Shown one piece after another: positions 8,526 through 15,673 of a stretch of DNA of 36,243 bases. The DNA is from an uncultured Clostridia bacterium. GTDB lineage: Bacteria > Bacillota > Clostridia > Oscillospirales > Acutalibacteraceae. Every line of letters begins with the position of its first letter. Positions within the stretch are counted from its first letter, which is position 1. Under the pieces are notes generated by a model, which saw nothing but the letters and a program-made list of their open reading frames with translations, was not told where the DNA came from and made no database searches. Where the stretch lies: the NCBI GenBank assembly GCA_937892525.1, contig CALAEV010000019.1, positions 1 to 36,243 on the forward strand, given 5' to 3'. Both the position numbers and the translations under genes were made by a program.

Positions 8526-9134
8526 TTATTCCGCCTCTTTCAAAAGCTTAACAACCTTTGGGCTTAAATAATTTGACATCATATCCACAACAGCTTCAGT
8601 AGAGTAGTCGTAATAAGCACCATTGTTATTAACTGAAATACGGAATCCACCGTCAAAATTATCGTTAGCTTTAAGAGTAATGCCCTTTGAAATTTTTTCT
8701 TTAAGAGAAGAAAGAATAGTTTTTTCAAGCAATTCAACGTCGTTGCTGTTTAAAATAACTTCAATTTCTTCCACATCAGGTTTGTTTGCCCAACTCTCAA
8801 CAACACTTGTAACAAGTTGTGGTAATGTGTCTGCAGAATAAACTGAATCAACTGTTTCATTAATAATGACATTCAACTCTCTTGTAACACTTTCTCTGAA
8901 AGAAATAAGAAGATTTCTTCCTGCCTGACGAATAGCGTCATCACTTGACTTTATCATTTTTTCATTCTCAAGTTTAGCATCGGCAAGCATTTTATCTGCC
9001 TGAGCCTTTGCATCTGCAACAATTTTTTCGGCTTCTGACTTTGCAGAATCAACAATTCTTTTTGCTTCTGTTTCTGCTACCTCAACACCATCTTTTTTTA
9101 TCTGGTCGATGAGTTCTTGTAATTGTATTTCCAT
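8526..9134 (-). CDS. ntpE: V-type ATP synthase subunit E (peripheral stalk)
   Basis: The 202-residue protein has a long N-terminal helix (about 1-75) with the Ala/Lys/Glu/Asp heptad pattern of peripheral stalks (AKSEAEKIVADAKAQADKML). A globular C-terminal domain follows that attaches to the A3B3 head. It is the first gene of the operon, with a strong AAGGAG site nine bases before the ATG and a consensus promoter about 120 bp upstream. Usually E pairs with subunit G/H; no G/H gene is visible here, as in other operons of this short type. Confidence 0.9.
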   Translation of the reverse strand: MEIQLQELIDQIKKDGVEVAETEAKRIVDSAKSEAEKIVADAKAQADKMLADAKLENEKMIKSSDDAIRQAGRNLLISFRESVTRELNVIINETVDSVYSADTLPQLVTSVVESWANKPDVEEIEVILNSNDVELLEKTILSSLKEKISKGITLKANDNFDGGFRISVNNNGAYYDYSTEAVVDMMSNYLSPKVVKLLKEAE

Positions 9135-9189
9135 AAAAGTTTCTCCTTTTCAGGTTGTTTTAAATATAGTGATAATTATATTCTGTAAT

Positions 9190-9228
9190 AAAAAATGGAA
9201 CCAAAATCCTCTGCAGTCAGCTGGTTCC
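9190..9228 (-). promoter_or_regulatory. Terminator-like hairpin in the V-ATPase leader (putative attenuator)
   Basis: On the minus strand GGAACCA (9228-9222) pairs with TGGTTCC (9203-9197) across an 18-nt loop containing a CTGCAG palindrome, and is followed immediately by six T (9195-9190). It lies about 20-55 nt into the leader, between the promoter and ntpE. It has the form of an intrinsic terminator and could attenuate the operon. The 7-bp stem is short, so strong termination is uncertain. Confidence 0.5.
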
Positions 9229-9252
9229 GTTTAATACAATATTAACGGATTA

Positions 9253-9280
9253 ATTATATCACACTCACTTTTTTTGTCAA
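9253..9280 (-). promoter_or_regulatory. Consensus sigma-A promoter of the V-ATPase operon
   Basis: On the minus strand TTGACA (9280-9275) and TATAAT (9258-9253) match consensus exactly with a 16-bp spacer. The predicted start near 9246 gives a leader of about 112 nt before ntpE. Confidence 0.85.
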
Positions 9281-9281
9281 G

Positions 9282-9594
9282 ATTATATGTTGAGTTCTAA
9301 AAAATGTCATACTTTTAAAAATAACGAAAGATTATGTAAGAGATAACTTGCTGATAAAAGAGCAGATATAGGAAGTTTTAGAAACATAAATCGATAATGA
9401 TGGTGACACTATCTTAAATTCGGGCAACGATGCGAAAAATTTTTGGATTATGTGCTTCAACTATATTCTTACTTATTCTTTGGTTAAGAAAAGAAACAAC
9501 TTCAGTCATAATTAAGAGACTCCAATAGAGCGTATTTTCTTTTATATTGTTTCTCGTATTAAACTGTGTTATTATATTTACAAGAGGTGAGCGT
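9282..9594. other. 313-bp AT-rich intergenic region, no gene recognised
   Basis: The region between the divergent V-ATPase promoter and the Gfo/Idh gene holds no open frame with a ribosome site. A 32-codon plus-strand frame at 9430-9528 could encode a one-helix peptide (MRKIFGLCASTIFLLILWLR) but has no Shine-Dalgarno. The promoter of the downstream oxidoreductase must lie here; no convincing -35/-10 pair at normal spacing was found. Confidence 0.4.
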
Positions 9595-10572
9595 ATGTTC
9601 AATAAATTCAACTGGGCAATTTTAGGTTGTGGCAATATTGCCAATGATTTTGCTCGTGATATAACAAGAATGGGTGGTAACATCTATTCCGTAGCTAACC
9701 GTACTTATGAAAAAGCGGTAGAGTTTGCAGAAAAATACAATATTGAAAAAGTCTATGAAAATATCGACGATTTGTTTGTAGATGAAAATGTAGATATCGT
9801 CTATATCGCAACTCCACATAATAAGCATATAGAGTATATTCTCAAAGCACTTGAAAGCGGTAAGCACGTACTTTGTGAAAAGGCGATAACCCTTAATTCT
9901 CACGAACTTAATCAAGCAGTAAAACTTGCAAATGAGAAAAATCTCGTTTTAGCCGAGGCTATGACAATCTACAATATGCCACTTTATACTGAACTTGAAA
10001 AAATTATCAATTCAGGTAAATTAGGCGAATTTCGTCTTGCACAAGTGAATTTTGGCAGTTTTAAAGAATACGATATGACAAACCGTTTCTTTAATATGGA
10101 TTTAGCAGGTGGCGCTCTCCTTGATATTGGTGTCTATGTTCTCTCACTTGTGCGAGTGTTTATGGAAACGAATAATGCTCAAATCCATTCGCAAGTGAAA
10201 TTTGCTGAAACAGGGGCAGACGAGCAATCAAGCATTATAATCGAAAACGAAAAAGAGCAGATGGCGAGCGTAACGCTTTCACTCCACGCAAAACAACCAA
10301 AACGCGCAACAATCTGTTACGATAATGCCTATATCGAAATTTTTGAATACCCAAGAGCCGATAAAGCAACAATCACATACACAAATGATGGTCATACCCA
10401 AGAAATCATAGCAGGTAAACTTGAAAATGCACTCTGCTACGAATTGCAGAATATGGAAAATGCAGTAGAAACAGGCAAAAACACAATGAAACTTGATTAC
10501 ACAATTGATGTAATGAACATTATGACAAAACTACGAAACGATTGGAATATGAAATACCCAGAAGAAATGTAG
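9595..10572 (+). CDS. Gfo/Idh/MocA-family NAD(P)-dependent oxidoreductase
   Basis: The 325-residue protein has the Rossmann nucleotide motif AILGCGNIA (8-16) and the EKP-type motif in the variant CEKAI (94-98). The C-terminal alpha/beta sheet domain contains GGALLDIGVY (172-181). Family members oxidise or reduce sugars, inositols or related hydroxyl compounds, or biliverdin-like substrates; the substrate cannot be told from sequence. The ATG at 9595 is chosen because GAGGTG lies seven bases upstream and the Rossmann fold starts right after it. The frame is open 48 bp further upstream, but that segment has no ribosome site. It is separated from the next gene by a 65-bp gap with a palindromic repeat. 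Confidence 0.9.
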   Translation: MFNKFNWAILGCGNIANDFARDITRMGGNIYSVANRTYEKAVEFAEKYNIEKVYENIDDLFVDENVDIVYIATPHNKHIEYILKALESGKHVLCEKAITLNSHELNQAVKLANEKNLVLAEAMTIYNMPLYTELEKIINSGKLGEFRLAQVNFGSFKEYDMTNRFFNMDLAGGALLDIGVYVLSLVRVFMETNNAQIHSQVKFAETGADEQSSIIIENEKEQMASVTLSLHAKQPKRATICYDNAYIEIFEYPRADKATITYTNDGHTQEIIAGKLENALCYELQNMENAVETGKNTMKLDYTIDVMNIMTKLRNDWNMKYPEEM

Positions 10573-10583
10573 AAAATAAAATC

Positions 10584-10613
10584 GCGTAGTGGCAGGCTTC
10601 CACGCCTGCATTG
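10584..10613. repeat. Short palindromic repeat (REP-like)
   Basis: GCAGGC (10592-10597) and GCCTGC (10604-10609) form a hairpin inside GTAGTGGCAGGC...GCATTG. The frame resembles the GTAGGGGCGGAT...ATCCGCCC-GCATTG palindrome at 13004-13032, so both may belong to one family of dispersed intergenic palindromes. Confidence 0.45.
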
Positions 10614-10637
10614 TAAAATATAGAAGGATTAATTAAT

Positions 10638-12005
10638 ATGAAAATTTTAGTTTTAAACGGTAGCCCTAAGGGTAAATACAGTATAACCTTGCAAACAATT
10701 AAATTCTTACAGCTTAAAAATCCTGACCACGAGTTTGAAGTGCTCAATGTAGGTCAACAGATTAAAAAGTTTGAAAAGGATTTTATCTCAGCAAAACAAG
10801 CGTTAGAAAATGCAGATTTGCTTATTTTCTCATATCCTGTTTATACATTTATTGCTCCTTGTCAGTTGCACAGATTTATCGAGTTAATGAAAGAAAACAA
10901 TGTAAGTATTAAGGGTAAATTTGCAACACAGTTTTCAACATCAAAGCATTTTTACGATGTTACTGCACACCGATATATTGAAGATAACTGCTACGATTTA
11001 GGGCTTAAATATATTCGTGGACTTTCAGCAGATATGGATGACTTGCTTACTGATAAAGGTCAGAAAGAGGCACTGGATTTCTTTAACTATGTTTGTTGGA
11101 GTGTAAAAAACGACTACTACGAAGCATTCCCTGAAGAAATGCCAAAACCTATAAATGTCCCTGCAACTGTGCCTGAATGCACAGAAGAAAACGTAGGTGA
11201 TGTTGTAATCGTAACTGATTGCGAAGAATATGATACTCAACTCAAAACTATGATTGACCGTTTTCGTGCAGTGTTACCACTTAAAACACGAGTTGTGAAC
11301 ATTCGTGAGTACGCTTTTAGTGGTGGTTGTTTAGGATGCTTTAATTGTGCAGTTTCTGGTAAATGTATTTATAAAGATGGATTCGACGAGTATCTTCGCA
11401 ATAATATTCAAACTGCACAAGCCATCGTTTATGCGTTTACAATCAAAGACCATTCAATGGGTGCAAGATTTAAAATGTATGATGACCGTCAATTCTGTAA
11501 CGGACACCGTACAGTTACAATGGGAATGCCATTCGGATATCTTGTAAGTGGTAATTACAGTAAAGAAATGAACTTGCAGACAATTATTGAAGGTCGTGCA
11601 CAGGTGGGTGGCAATTTCCTTACAGGTGTTGCTACTGACGAAATAAATACAAATGCAGAAATAGATAAAATGGCAGAGAAACTTACATATGCTCTTAACA
11701 ATAAATATGTACCACCACAAAACTTCCTTGGTATTGGTGGAATGAAGATTTTCCGTGATTTAATATGGCAAATGCAGGGTATGATGCGTGCTGACCATAA
11801 ATTCTATAAAGCACATAATCAATATGATTTCCCACAAAAGAAAAAGGGTAGAATGATTGCAATGTATTTTGTAGGTGCAATGCTTGCAAACGACAAAATC
11901 AAATCAAAAATGGGAAACAAAATGAACGAAGGTATGCTAATGCCATACACCAAACTTTTTGAAAAATTAGAAAAAGAAAAAATTAAAACTAATGGCGAGA
12001 GCTAA
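10638..12005 (+). CDS. Two-domain flavodoxin-like NAD(P)H oxidoreductase / iron-sulfur flavoprotein-like
   Basis: The 455-residue protein appears to carry two flavodoxin-like halves. The first (about 1-170) starts with the FMN phosphate loop ILVLNGSPKGKYS and has the family-typical SYPVYTFIAPCQ segment. The second (about 188-350) starts VVIVTDCEEYDTQ and has a Cys cluster GCLGCFNCAVSGKC resembling the CxGCxxCxxxGxC motif of NADPH-dependent FMN reductase/iron-sulfur flavoproteins. A C-terminal ~100-residue extension is basic and Met-rich. It is probably a cytoplasmic redox protein; partner and substrate are unknown. The ATG is preceded by AGAAGGA. The last codons and stop lie inside the terminator hairpin at 11987-12021. 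Confidence 0.75.
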   Translation: MKILVLNGSPKGKYSITLQTIKFLQLKNPDHEFEVLNVGQQIKKFEKDFISAKQALENADLLIFSYPVYTFIAPCQLHRFIELMKENNVSIKGKFATQFSTSKHFYDVTAHRYIEDNCYDLGLKYIRGLSADMDDLLTDKGQKEALDFFNYVCWSVKNDYYEAFPEEMPKPINVPATVPECTEENVGDVVIVTDCEEYDTQLKTMIDRFRAVLPLKTRVVNIREYAFSGGCLGCFNCAVSGKCIYKDGFDEYLRNNIQTAQAIVYAFTIKDHSMGARFKMYDDRQFCNGHRTVTMGMPFGYLVSGNYSKEMNLQTIIEGRAQVGGNFLTGVATDEINTNAEIDKMAEKLTYALNNKYVPPQNFLGIGGMKIFRDLIWQMQGMMRADHKFYKAHNQYDFPQKKKGRMIAMYFVGAMLANDKIKSKMGNKMNEGMLMPYTKLFEKLEKEKIKTNGES

Positions 12006-12021
12006 GCTCTCGCCATTAGTT
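11987..12021. terminator. Bidirectional terminator with the stop codon as its loop
   Basis: AACTAATGGCGAGAGC (11987-12002) and GCTCTCGCCATTAGTT (12006-12021) form a perfect 16-bp stem. The three loop bases 12003-12005 are the TAA stop of the flavoprotein gene. On the minus strand the stem is followed by TTAATTTTTTC, so it should also terminate the convergent acyltransferase gene, whose stop is at 12024. Confidence 0.8.
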
Positions 12022-12023
12022 AC

Positions 12024-12896
12024 TTATAAAATCTTTACCCCAAATCCGTCGCCGAGTGTACCACCATTCAAAATATACTCAACACCTTTTTTCTGCATAA
12101 TGGTATTCTGTGGCAACTTTTCTGTGCAACCGTAACTGCCAGTTTTCTTTTTATTTTTAAGCATAATTTTATTCTTGTATCTCACACTAAAAAGCCAACG
12201 ATACGCAGATGCAGGGTCTTCACGATGGCTTATAACATCCCAAAGTTCAGGGAATCTAATAATGTTGCTGCCCTCAGGCATAAACTCCTTGTTAGTAGGG
12301 TAGAGTAGCCAACTGTGGCACATAAACTTGTTGTCAGGGTATTCAGGAAAATACTCTCTTATAAACTCTTGTGCCAATTTGAAAGATTCTTCACAAGATT
12401 CAATAGTCAGTTTTTCTCCACGACAAATATGCACATTCCAGATTTTGTCGCCAAACTTGATTTCAACATCATCTTTTTTATATGAATTTGGCATATAGTA
12501 AAACATTTTCTGATATTGCAAACGACCAATTTTGAAAATATTCATATTCATATGGTGCATAATCCAGTTAAGTTCGTTTAACCCCAAGCTGTGCAGGTTA
12601 TCACGACAATCGTTAATCCAGATTTTAATGTCATTCATAGTGTCAAAGAAGATTTCATCACTAATGCCTTTTTTCTCATATCTGTCTTTAACCTCAGGCA
12701 AAAAGGCATATACAAGACAAAGTTTTGTAAAATCATCTTTTTTAAGGTGGACTTCCCAACGATTTTTATAACAGAATTTAAGGTAACGCGAGATTCTTCT
12801 CTCGTGTTTTTTTATGTATTCTTCAACCTGTTTCTGCAAATCTTCGTCAGGATATATCTTCAAAAACAAATCTTTTGCACGATTATAATCAACCAT
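12024..12896 (-). CDS. GNAT_C-type acyltransferase domain protein
   Basis: The 290-residue soluble protein resembles the family annotated as acyltransferase domain-containing (NAT_N/GNAT_C domains). It has a helical N-terminal half, then LNELNWIMHHMNMNIFKIGRLQYQ, HICRGEKLTIESCEESFKLAQEF and a C-terminal beta region ending GGTLGDGFGVKIL. The family is predicted to transfer acyl groups from acyl-CoA; substrates are not established. No signal peptide or membrane segment is present. The ATG follows AGGAGAAAATT. It is monocistronic: its own weak promoter lies upstream and a strong shared terminator lies 2 nt past its stop. Confidence 0.65.
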   Translation of the reverse strand: MVDYNRAKDLFLKIYPDEDLQKQVEEYIKKHERRISRYLKFCYKNRWEVHLKKDDFTKLCLVYAFLPEVKDRYEKKGISDEIFFDTMNDIKIWINDCRDNLHSLGLNELNWIMHHMNMNIFKIGRLQYQKMFYYMPNSYKKDDVEIKFGDKIWNVHICRGEKLTIESCEESFKLAQEFIREYFPEYPDNKFMCHSWLLYPTNKEFMPEGSNIIRFPELWDVISHREDPASAYRWLFSVRYKNKIMLKNKKKTGSYGCTEKLPQNTIMQKKGVEYILNGGTLGDGFGVKIL

Positions 12897-12924
12897 AATT
12901 TTCTCCTATTTTCAAGTTGATTAT

Positions 12925-12952
12925 ATTCTATCACAAAACATATAAAAATCAA
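12925..12952 (-). promoter_or_regulatory. Candidate promoter of the GNAT_C gene
   Basis: On the minus strand TTGATT (12952-12947) and TAGAAT (12930-12925) are spaced 16 bp, each one mismatch or two from consensus. They lie about 30 bp upstream of the start codon. Confidence 0.45.
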
Positions 12953-12977
12953 ATATGTTTGTATATTTAATGTAAAC

Positions 12978-13121
12978 AAATTAGAGTTTGTAGGGGTGTT
13001 TCCGTAGGGGCGGATACCATCCGCCCGCATTGAATTAACCATACACTTTAGAACGGGCGGATAATATCCGCCCCTACGACCGACCCATATTAGTAACATA
13101 TCGCACCGACAAACTCAAATT
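12978..13121. repeat. MITE-like nested palindromic element (~144 bp)
   Basis: Outer arms GAGTTTGT (12984-12991) and ACAAACTC (13109-13116) lie inside imperfect ~20-bp terminal inverted repeats. Inside, GTAGGGGCGGAT (13004-13015) pairs with ATCCGCCCCTAC (13066-13077), and ATCCGCCCG (13019-13027) pairs with CGGGCGGAT (13054-13062). Each side can also fold locally. It is GC-rich against an AT-rich background and has no coding capacity, as expected of a non-autonomous dispersed element. Confidence 0.7.
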
Positions 13122-13201
13122 TTCAAAAAATATCTTAAATGGAAAAAATTAGATAATGTTATTACATTTATTTCAGGGCAAAATAATTGTGCGAGGTGAT
13201 A

Positions 13202-13363
13202 ATGATGAATAACAACAATAACAACAGAAACAATGTGCAGAACAACAATAACAAAAATAACGCACAGAACAACAATAAGAAAACTCCAACAAATAATCAG
13301 TTTTCAAATCAGAAAAACGGACCTGATATGAAGAACGAAAATAACAATCAAGGCAACAGATAA
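13202..13363 (+). CDS. Asn-rich 53-residue mini-protein
   Basis: The frame starts ATG-ATG at 13202 behind GAGGTGATA and ends at TAA 13361-13363. 26 of 53 residues are Asn, with Gln and Lys making up much of the rest; there is almost no hydrophobic residue, so it should be disordered and soluble. The good ribosome site and a terminator eight bases after the stop support a real gene. I recognise no family. Similar Asn/Gln-rich peptides are seen as hypothetical proteins in Clostridia, some suspected to be spore-related; nothing here shows that. Confidence 0.65.
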   Translation: MMNNNNNNRNNVQNNNNKNNAQNNNKKTPTNNQFSNQKNGPDMKNENNNQGNR

Positions 13364-13370
13364 TTAAAAA

Positions 13371-13393
13371 GAGGCATCAGTTCTTGATGCCTC
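13371..13393. terminator. Bidirectional terminator between the Asn-rich ORF and the PlsC-like gene
   Basis: GAGGCATCA (13371-13379) and TGATGCCTC (13385-13393) form a perfect 9-bp stem with a 5-nt loop. The minus-strand side runs into TTTTTAATTA and the plus-strand side into CTCTTTATTT, so it serves both convergent genes. Confidence 0.8.
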
Positions 13394-13401
13394 AACTCTC
13401 T

Positions 13402-14595
13402 TTATTTATAATCTTTACCGATTAAATATCTCCACGCTGCAACATATTTAGCAGCAGCTCTTGGGTTCTTGCTTTTTACATATATAAAGCGCTCACCGTC
13501 AAAGAACATTACTGACTCAACCGAAACATTAAGTACAAGCTTTAATTTTTCAATAGGGAAGGTAATAGTTTCATTTTCATTCAATATGAGTTCAAAACGG
13601 TCTTTGTAAAGACGAAGAATTCCTTTGTCAGAAAGTTCAACTTTTTTACGCTTAACAAGCGTATAAACAGGTTGTTCTGTTTCTTCAAAAATCAACTCGC
13701 CATCAGGAGCGTTAAGAACTTTATCTTTCCAGATTCCTTTCTGCCACTTATCCCAATCAAGAACATTGTCAAATATAAGAGCTTTTTCGCATTCGTGGAA
13801 GAAACCATCTCTTCCAAATTCCACTTTGTAGCCACAATCACAAGTGAGAAAATCACCTTTTGAATGAAGTGTACCAACCTGTTGACAATGTGGACAAACA
13901 TAAAGAATACGCTCAATGTGTTCAGCAAGGTTTTTTCCTTTATAGATTCGTGGTCGCTTGCGTTGTTCTTCAAAAGCATTGACATAAATATCACGCTTAA
14001 TAATTGCGTTGATTTCTTCTGCAGTCATACACTCAAGTTCTTCAGGTGAATATTCGTGAACAACACCTGCAAAAATTGGACCTTTGCGAAGTCCTGTACC
14101 CCAACGTGGAGTATGAAAAAATCCACCTTTAATACGGAATGTAATAAGTGTAACACCTAAATCTTTTACAAGCTGACCTGTACGAGGTGAGAAAAAGCCT
14201 GTTTCACCATTAGGTGTAATAGTGCCTTCTGCAAAAAGACCAAGTGGTACGCCTTCGTTTGCACTTGCCGTCATATCGTTAATAAGTACAGATGGGTGAT
14301 TGTCACGCCCCTTTACAATCCAGCCACACATAGTTTTAAGTAAAAACTTAACAATAGGATTAAAAATTACATGGTCACCCATTACAAATCGTATATATTT
14401 TTTTAATGAACATAAAACATAAATAGGGTCAAGCGCGTCAGAGTGGTTTGCAATAACAATAAAATTCTTGTTTTGTGGTATATATCTTTTAACTTTAGCG
14501 TGTGCAATCAAAAGAACAATCCAAAAACCAAAAAATCTGACTACGTTCAGACTCGATTTATTTATAAAGGTTTTCAGCTTGGTTTTAAAGGTCAT
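13402..14595 (-). CDS. PlsC-like 1-acyl-glycerol-3-phosphate acyltransferase with C-terminal zinc ribbon
   Basis: The 397-residue protein has the PlsC acyltransferase signature NHSDALD (HX4D, His51-Asp56) and the acceptor-binding motif FAEGT (121-125), after a hydrophobic helix (about 20-33) that likely anchors it to the membrane. It should acylate a lysophospholipid or similar lipid acceptor. Beyond the ~210-residue domain is an unusual extension: a zinc-ribbon pattern CPHC...CDC (Cys234/237/252/254) and a ~130-residue beta-rich region resembling a PH-like fold. The start at 14595 is preferred because AAGGATG lies 8 bases upstream; the frame stays open 45 bp further without a ribosome site. 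Confidence 0.85.
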   Translation of the reverse strand: MTFKTKLKTFINKSSLNVVRFFGFWIVLLIAHAKVKRYIPQNKNFIVIANHSDALDPIYVLCSLKKYIRFVMGDHVIFNPIVKFLLKTMCGWIVKGRDNHPSVLINDMTASANEGVPLGLFAEGTITPNGETGFFSPRTGQLVKDLGVTLITFRIKGGFFHTPRWGTGLRKGPIFAGVVHEYSPEELECMTAEEINAIIKRDIYVNAFEEQRKRPRIYKGKNLAEHIERILYVCPHCQQVGTLHSKGDFLTCDCGYKVEFGRDGFFHECEKALIFDNVLDWDKWQKGIWKDKVLNAPDGELIFEETEQPVYTLVKRKKVELSDKGILRLYKDRFELILNENETITFPIEKLKLVLNVSVESVMFFDGERFIYVKSKNPRAAAKYVAAWRYLIGKDYK

Positions 14596-14642
14596 TTTTT
14601 CACATCCTTTTGGGGTGCTTCGAAAAATACAAATACACAAAT

Positions 14643-14671
14643 ATAATAAAGAAAATCTTAATAATTGTCAA
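14643..14671 (-). promoter_or_regulatory. Promoter of the PlsC-like gene
   Basis: On the minus strand TTGACA (14671-14666) and TATTAT (14648-14643) are spaced 17 bp. The predicted start lies about 40 nt before the ATG. Confidence 0.75.
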
Positions 14672-14770
14672 GAAAATATTAAAATTTTAAGCCTATAATG
14701 ATTATATATATCACTTATATTTATTGCATTTCAATAGGATTTATTGTAGAATTAAACTAGGTGATTTTTT

Positions 14771-15673
14771 ATGGGCAGGTATTATTCTTTAAATGAATAT
14801 TTACAAGAGTGTTTTGGGCAAAAAGTATATAAACTTGCTCTCGATATTGGTTGCACTTGTCCTAATCGCGACGGCACATTAGGTAGTGGTGGTTGCATTT
14901 TCTGTCATAACGGCTCAGCACATTTTGCTGAAATCGGCACAGACATAAATACACAAATTGAAAATGCGAAAAACCGTGTAAAATCTAAAATAAAAACAGA
15001 AAAATATATAGCCTATTTTCAAAGCTTTACAAATACTTACGGCGATATTGATTATCTTGAAAAGCAGTTCAGAATTGCAATAGAGCGTGAAGATATAGTA
15101 GCACTCTCAATAGGTACTCGTCCTGACTGTTTGCCTACTGAAGTTCTTGAAATGCTTGAAAATCTTAACAAAATAAAACCAGTCTGGATTGAATTAGGAT
15201 TACAAACATCCAATGAAAAAACAGCAGAGTATATAAGACGAGGTTACCCTAATATCATCTATGAAAACGCAGTTAAAGAACTTAAAAACAGAGGAATAAC
15301 CGTAATAACCCACATTATTATAGGGCTTCCCAATGAAACGAAAGAAAATGTTTTAAATACAGTAGATTTTGCAGTAAAATGTGGTACTGATGGTGTTAAA
15401 CTTCAGCTTTTGCACATTTTAAAAGAAACAGATTTGTTTGAAGATTATAAACAAGGTAAAGTCGAAGTCTTATCACTTGAAGAATATATAGATATTCTTT
15501 TCAGTTGTATAGAAAAAATACCGAAAAATGTTGTAATTCATAGAATTACAGGGGATGCACCAAAATCCCTTCTTGTTGAGCCTAAATGGAGTGCCAACAA
15601 GAAAATGGTGCTTAATACAATCAATAAAGAATTAGAAAAAAGAGATATTATGCAAGGAAGGTATGCTTTATGA
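14771..15673 (+). CDS. TIGR01212-family (YhcC-like) radical SAM protein
   Basis: The 300-residue protein has the family's N-terminal pattern CPNRDGTLGSGGCIFC, where Cys30-X11-Cys42-X2-Cys45 should bind the [4Fe-4S]-SAM cluster. SIGTRPDCLP, WIELGLQT and THIIIGLPNET are further radical SAM barrel strands typical of YhcC/Elp3-like proteins. The substrate of the family is not established. The ATG follows AGGTGATTTTTT. Its stop overlaps the alcohol dehydrogenase start by ATGA, so the two are translated from one message. Confidence 0.92.
   Translation: MGRYYSLNEYLQECFGQKVYKLALDIGCTCPNRDGTLGSGGCIFCHNGSAHFAEIGTDINTQIENAKNRVKSKIKTEKYIAYFQSFTNTYGDIDYLEKQFRIAIEREDIVALSIGTRPDCLPTEVLEMLENLNKIKPVWIELGLQTSNEKTAEYIRRGYPNIIYENAVKELKNRGITVITHIIIGLPNETKENVLNTVDFAVKCGTDGVKLQLLHILKETDLFEDYKQGKVEVLSLEEYIDILFSCIEKIPKNVVIHRITGDAPKSLLVEPKWSANKKMVLNTINKELEKRDIMQGRYAL

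Noticed and set aside
9190..9246. T-box or other known riboswitch in the V-ATPase leader
   Set aside because: The leader is only ~110 nt, and no T-box TGGNACC consensus or other riboswitch core was seen.
9430..9528. 32-codon ORF with one hydrophobic helix
   Set aside because: No ribosome site and no promoter; AT-rich chance frames with hydrophobic codons are common.
9547..9594. N-terminal extension of the Gfo/Idh protein
   Set aside because: The frame is open, but the ribosome site and Rossmann motif support the ATG at 9595.
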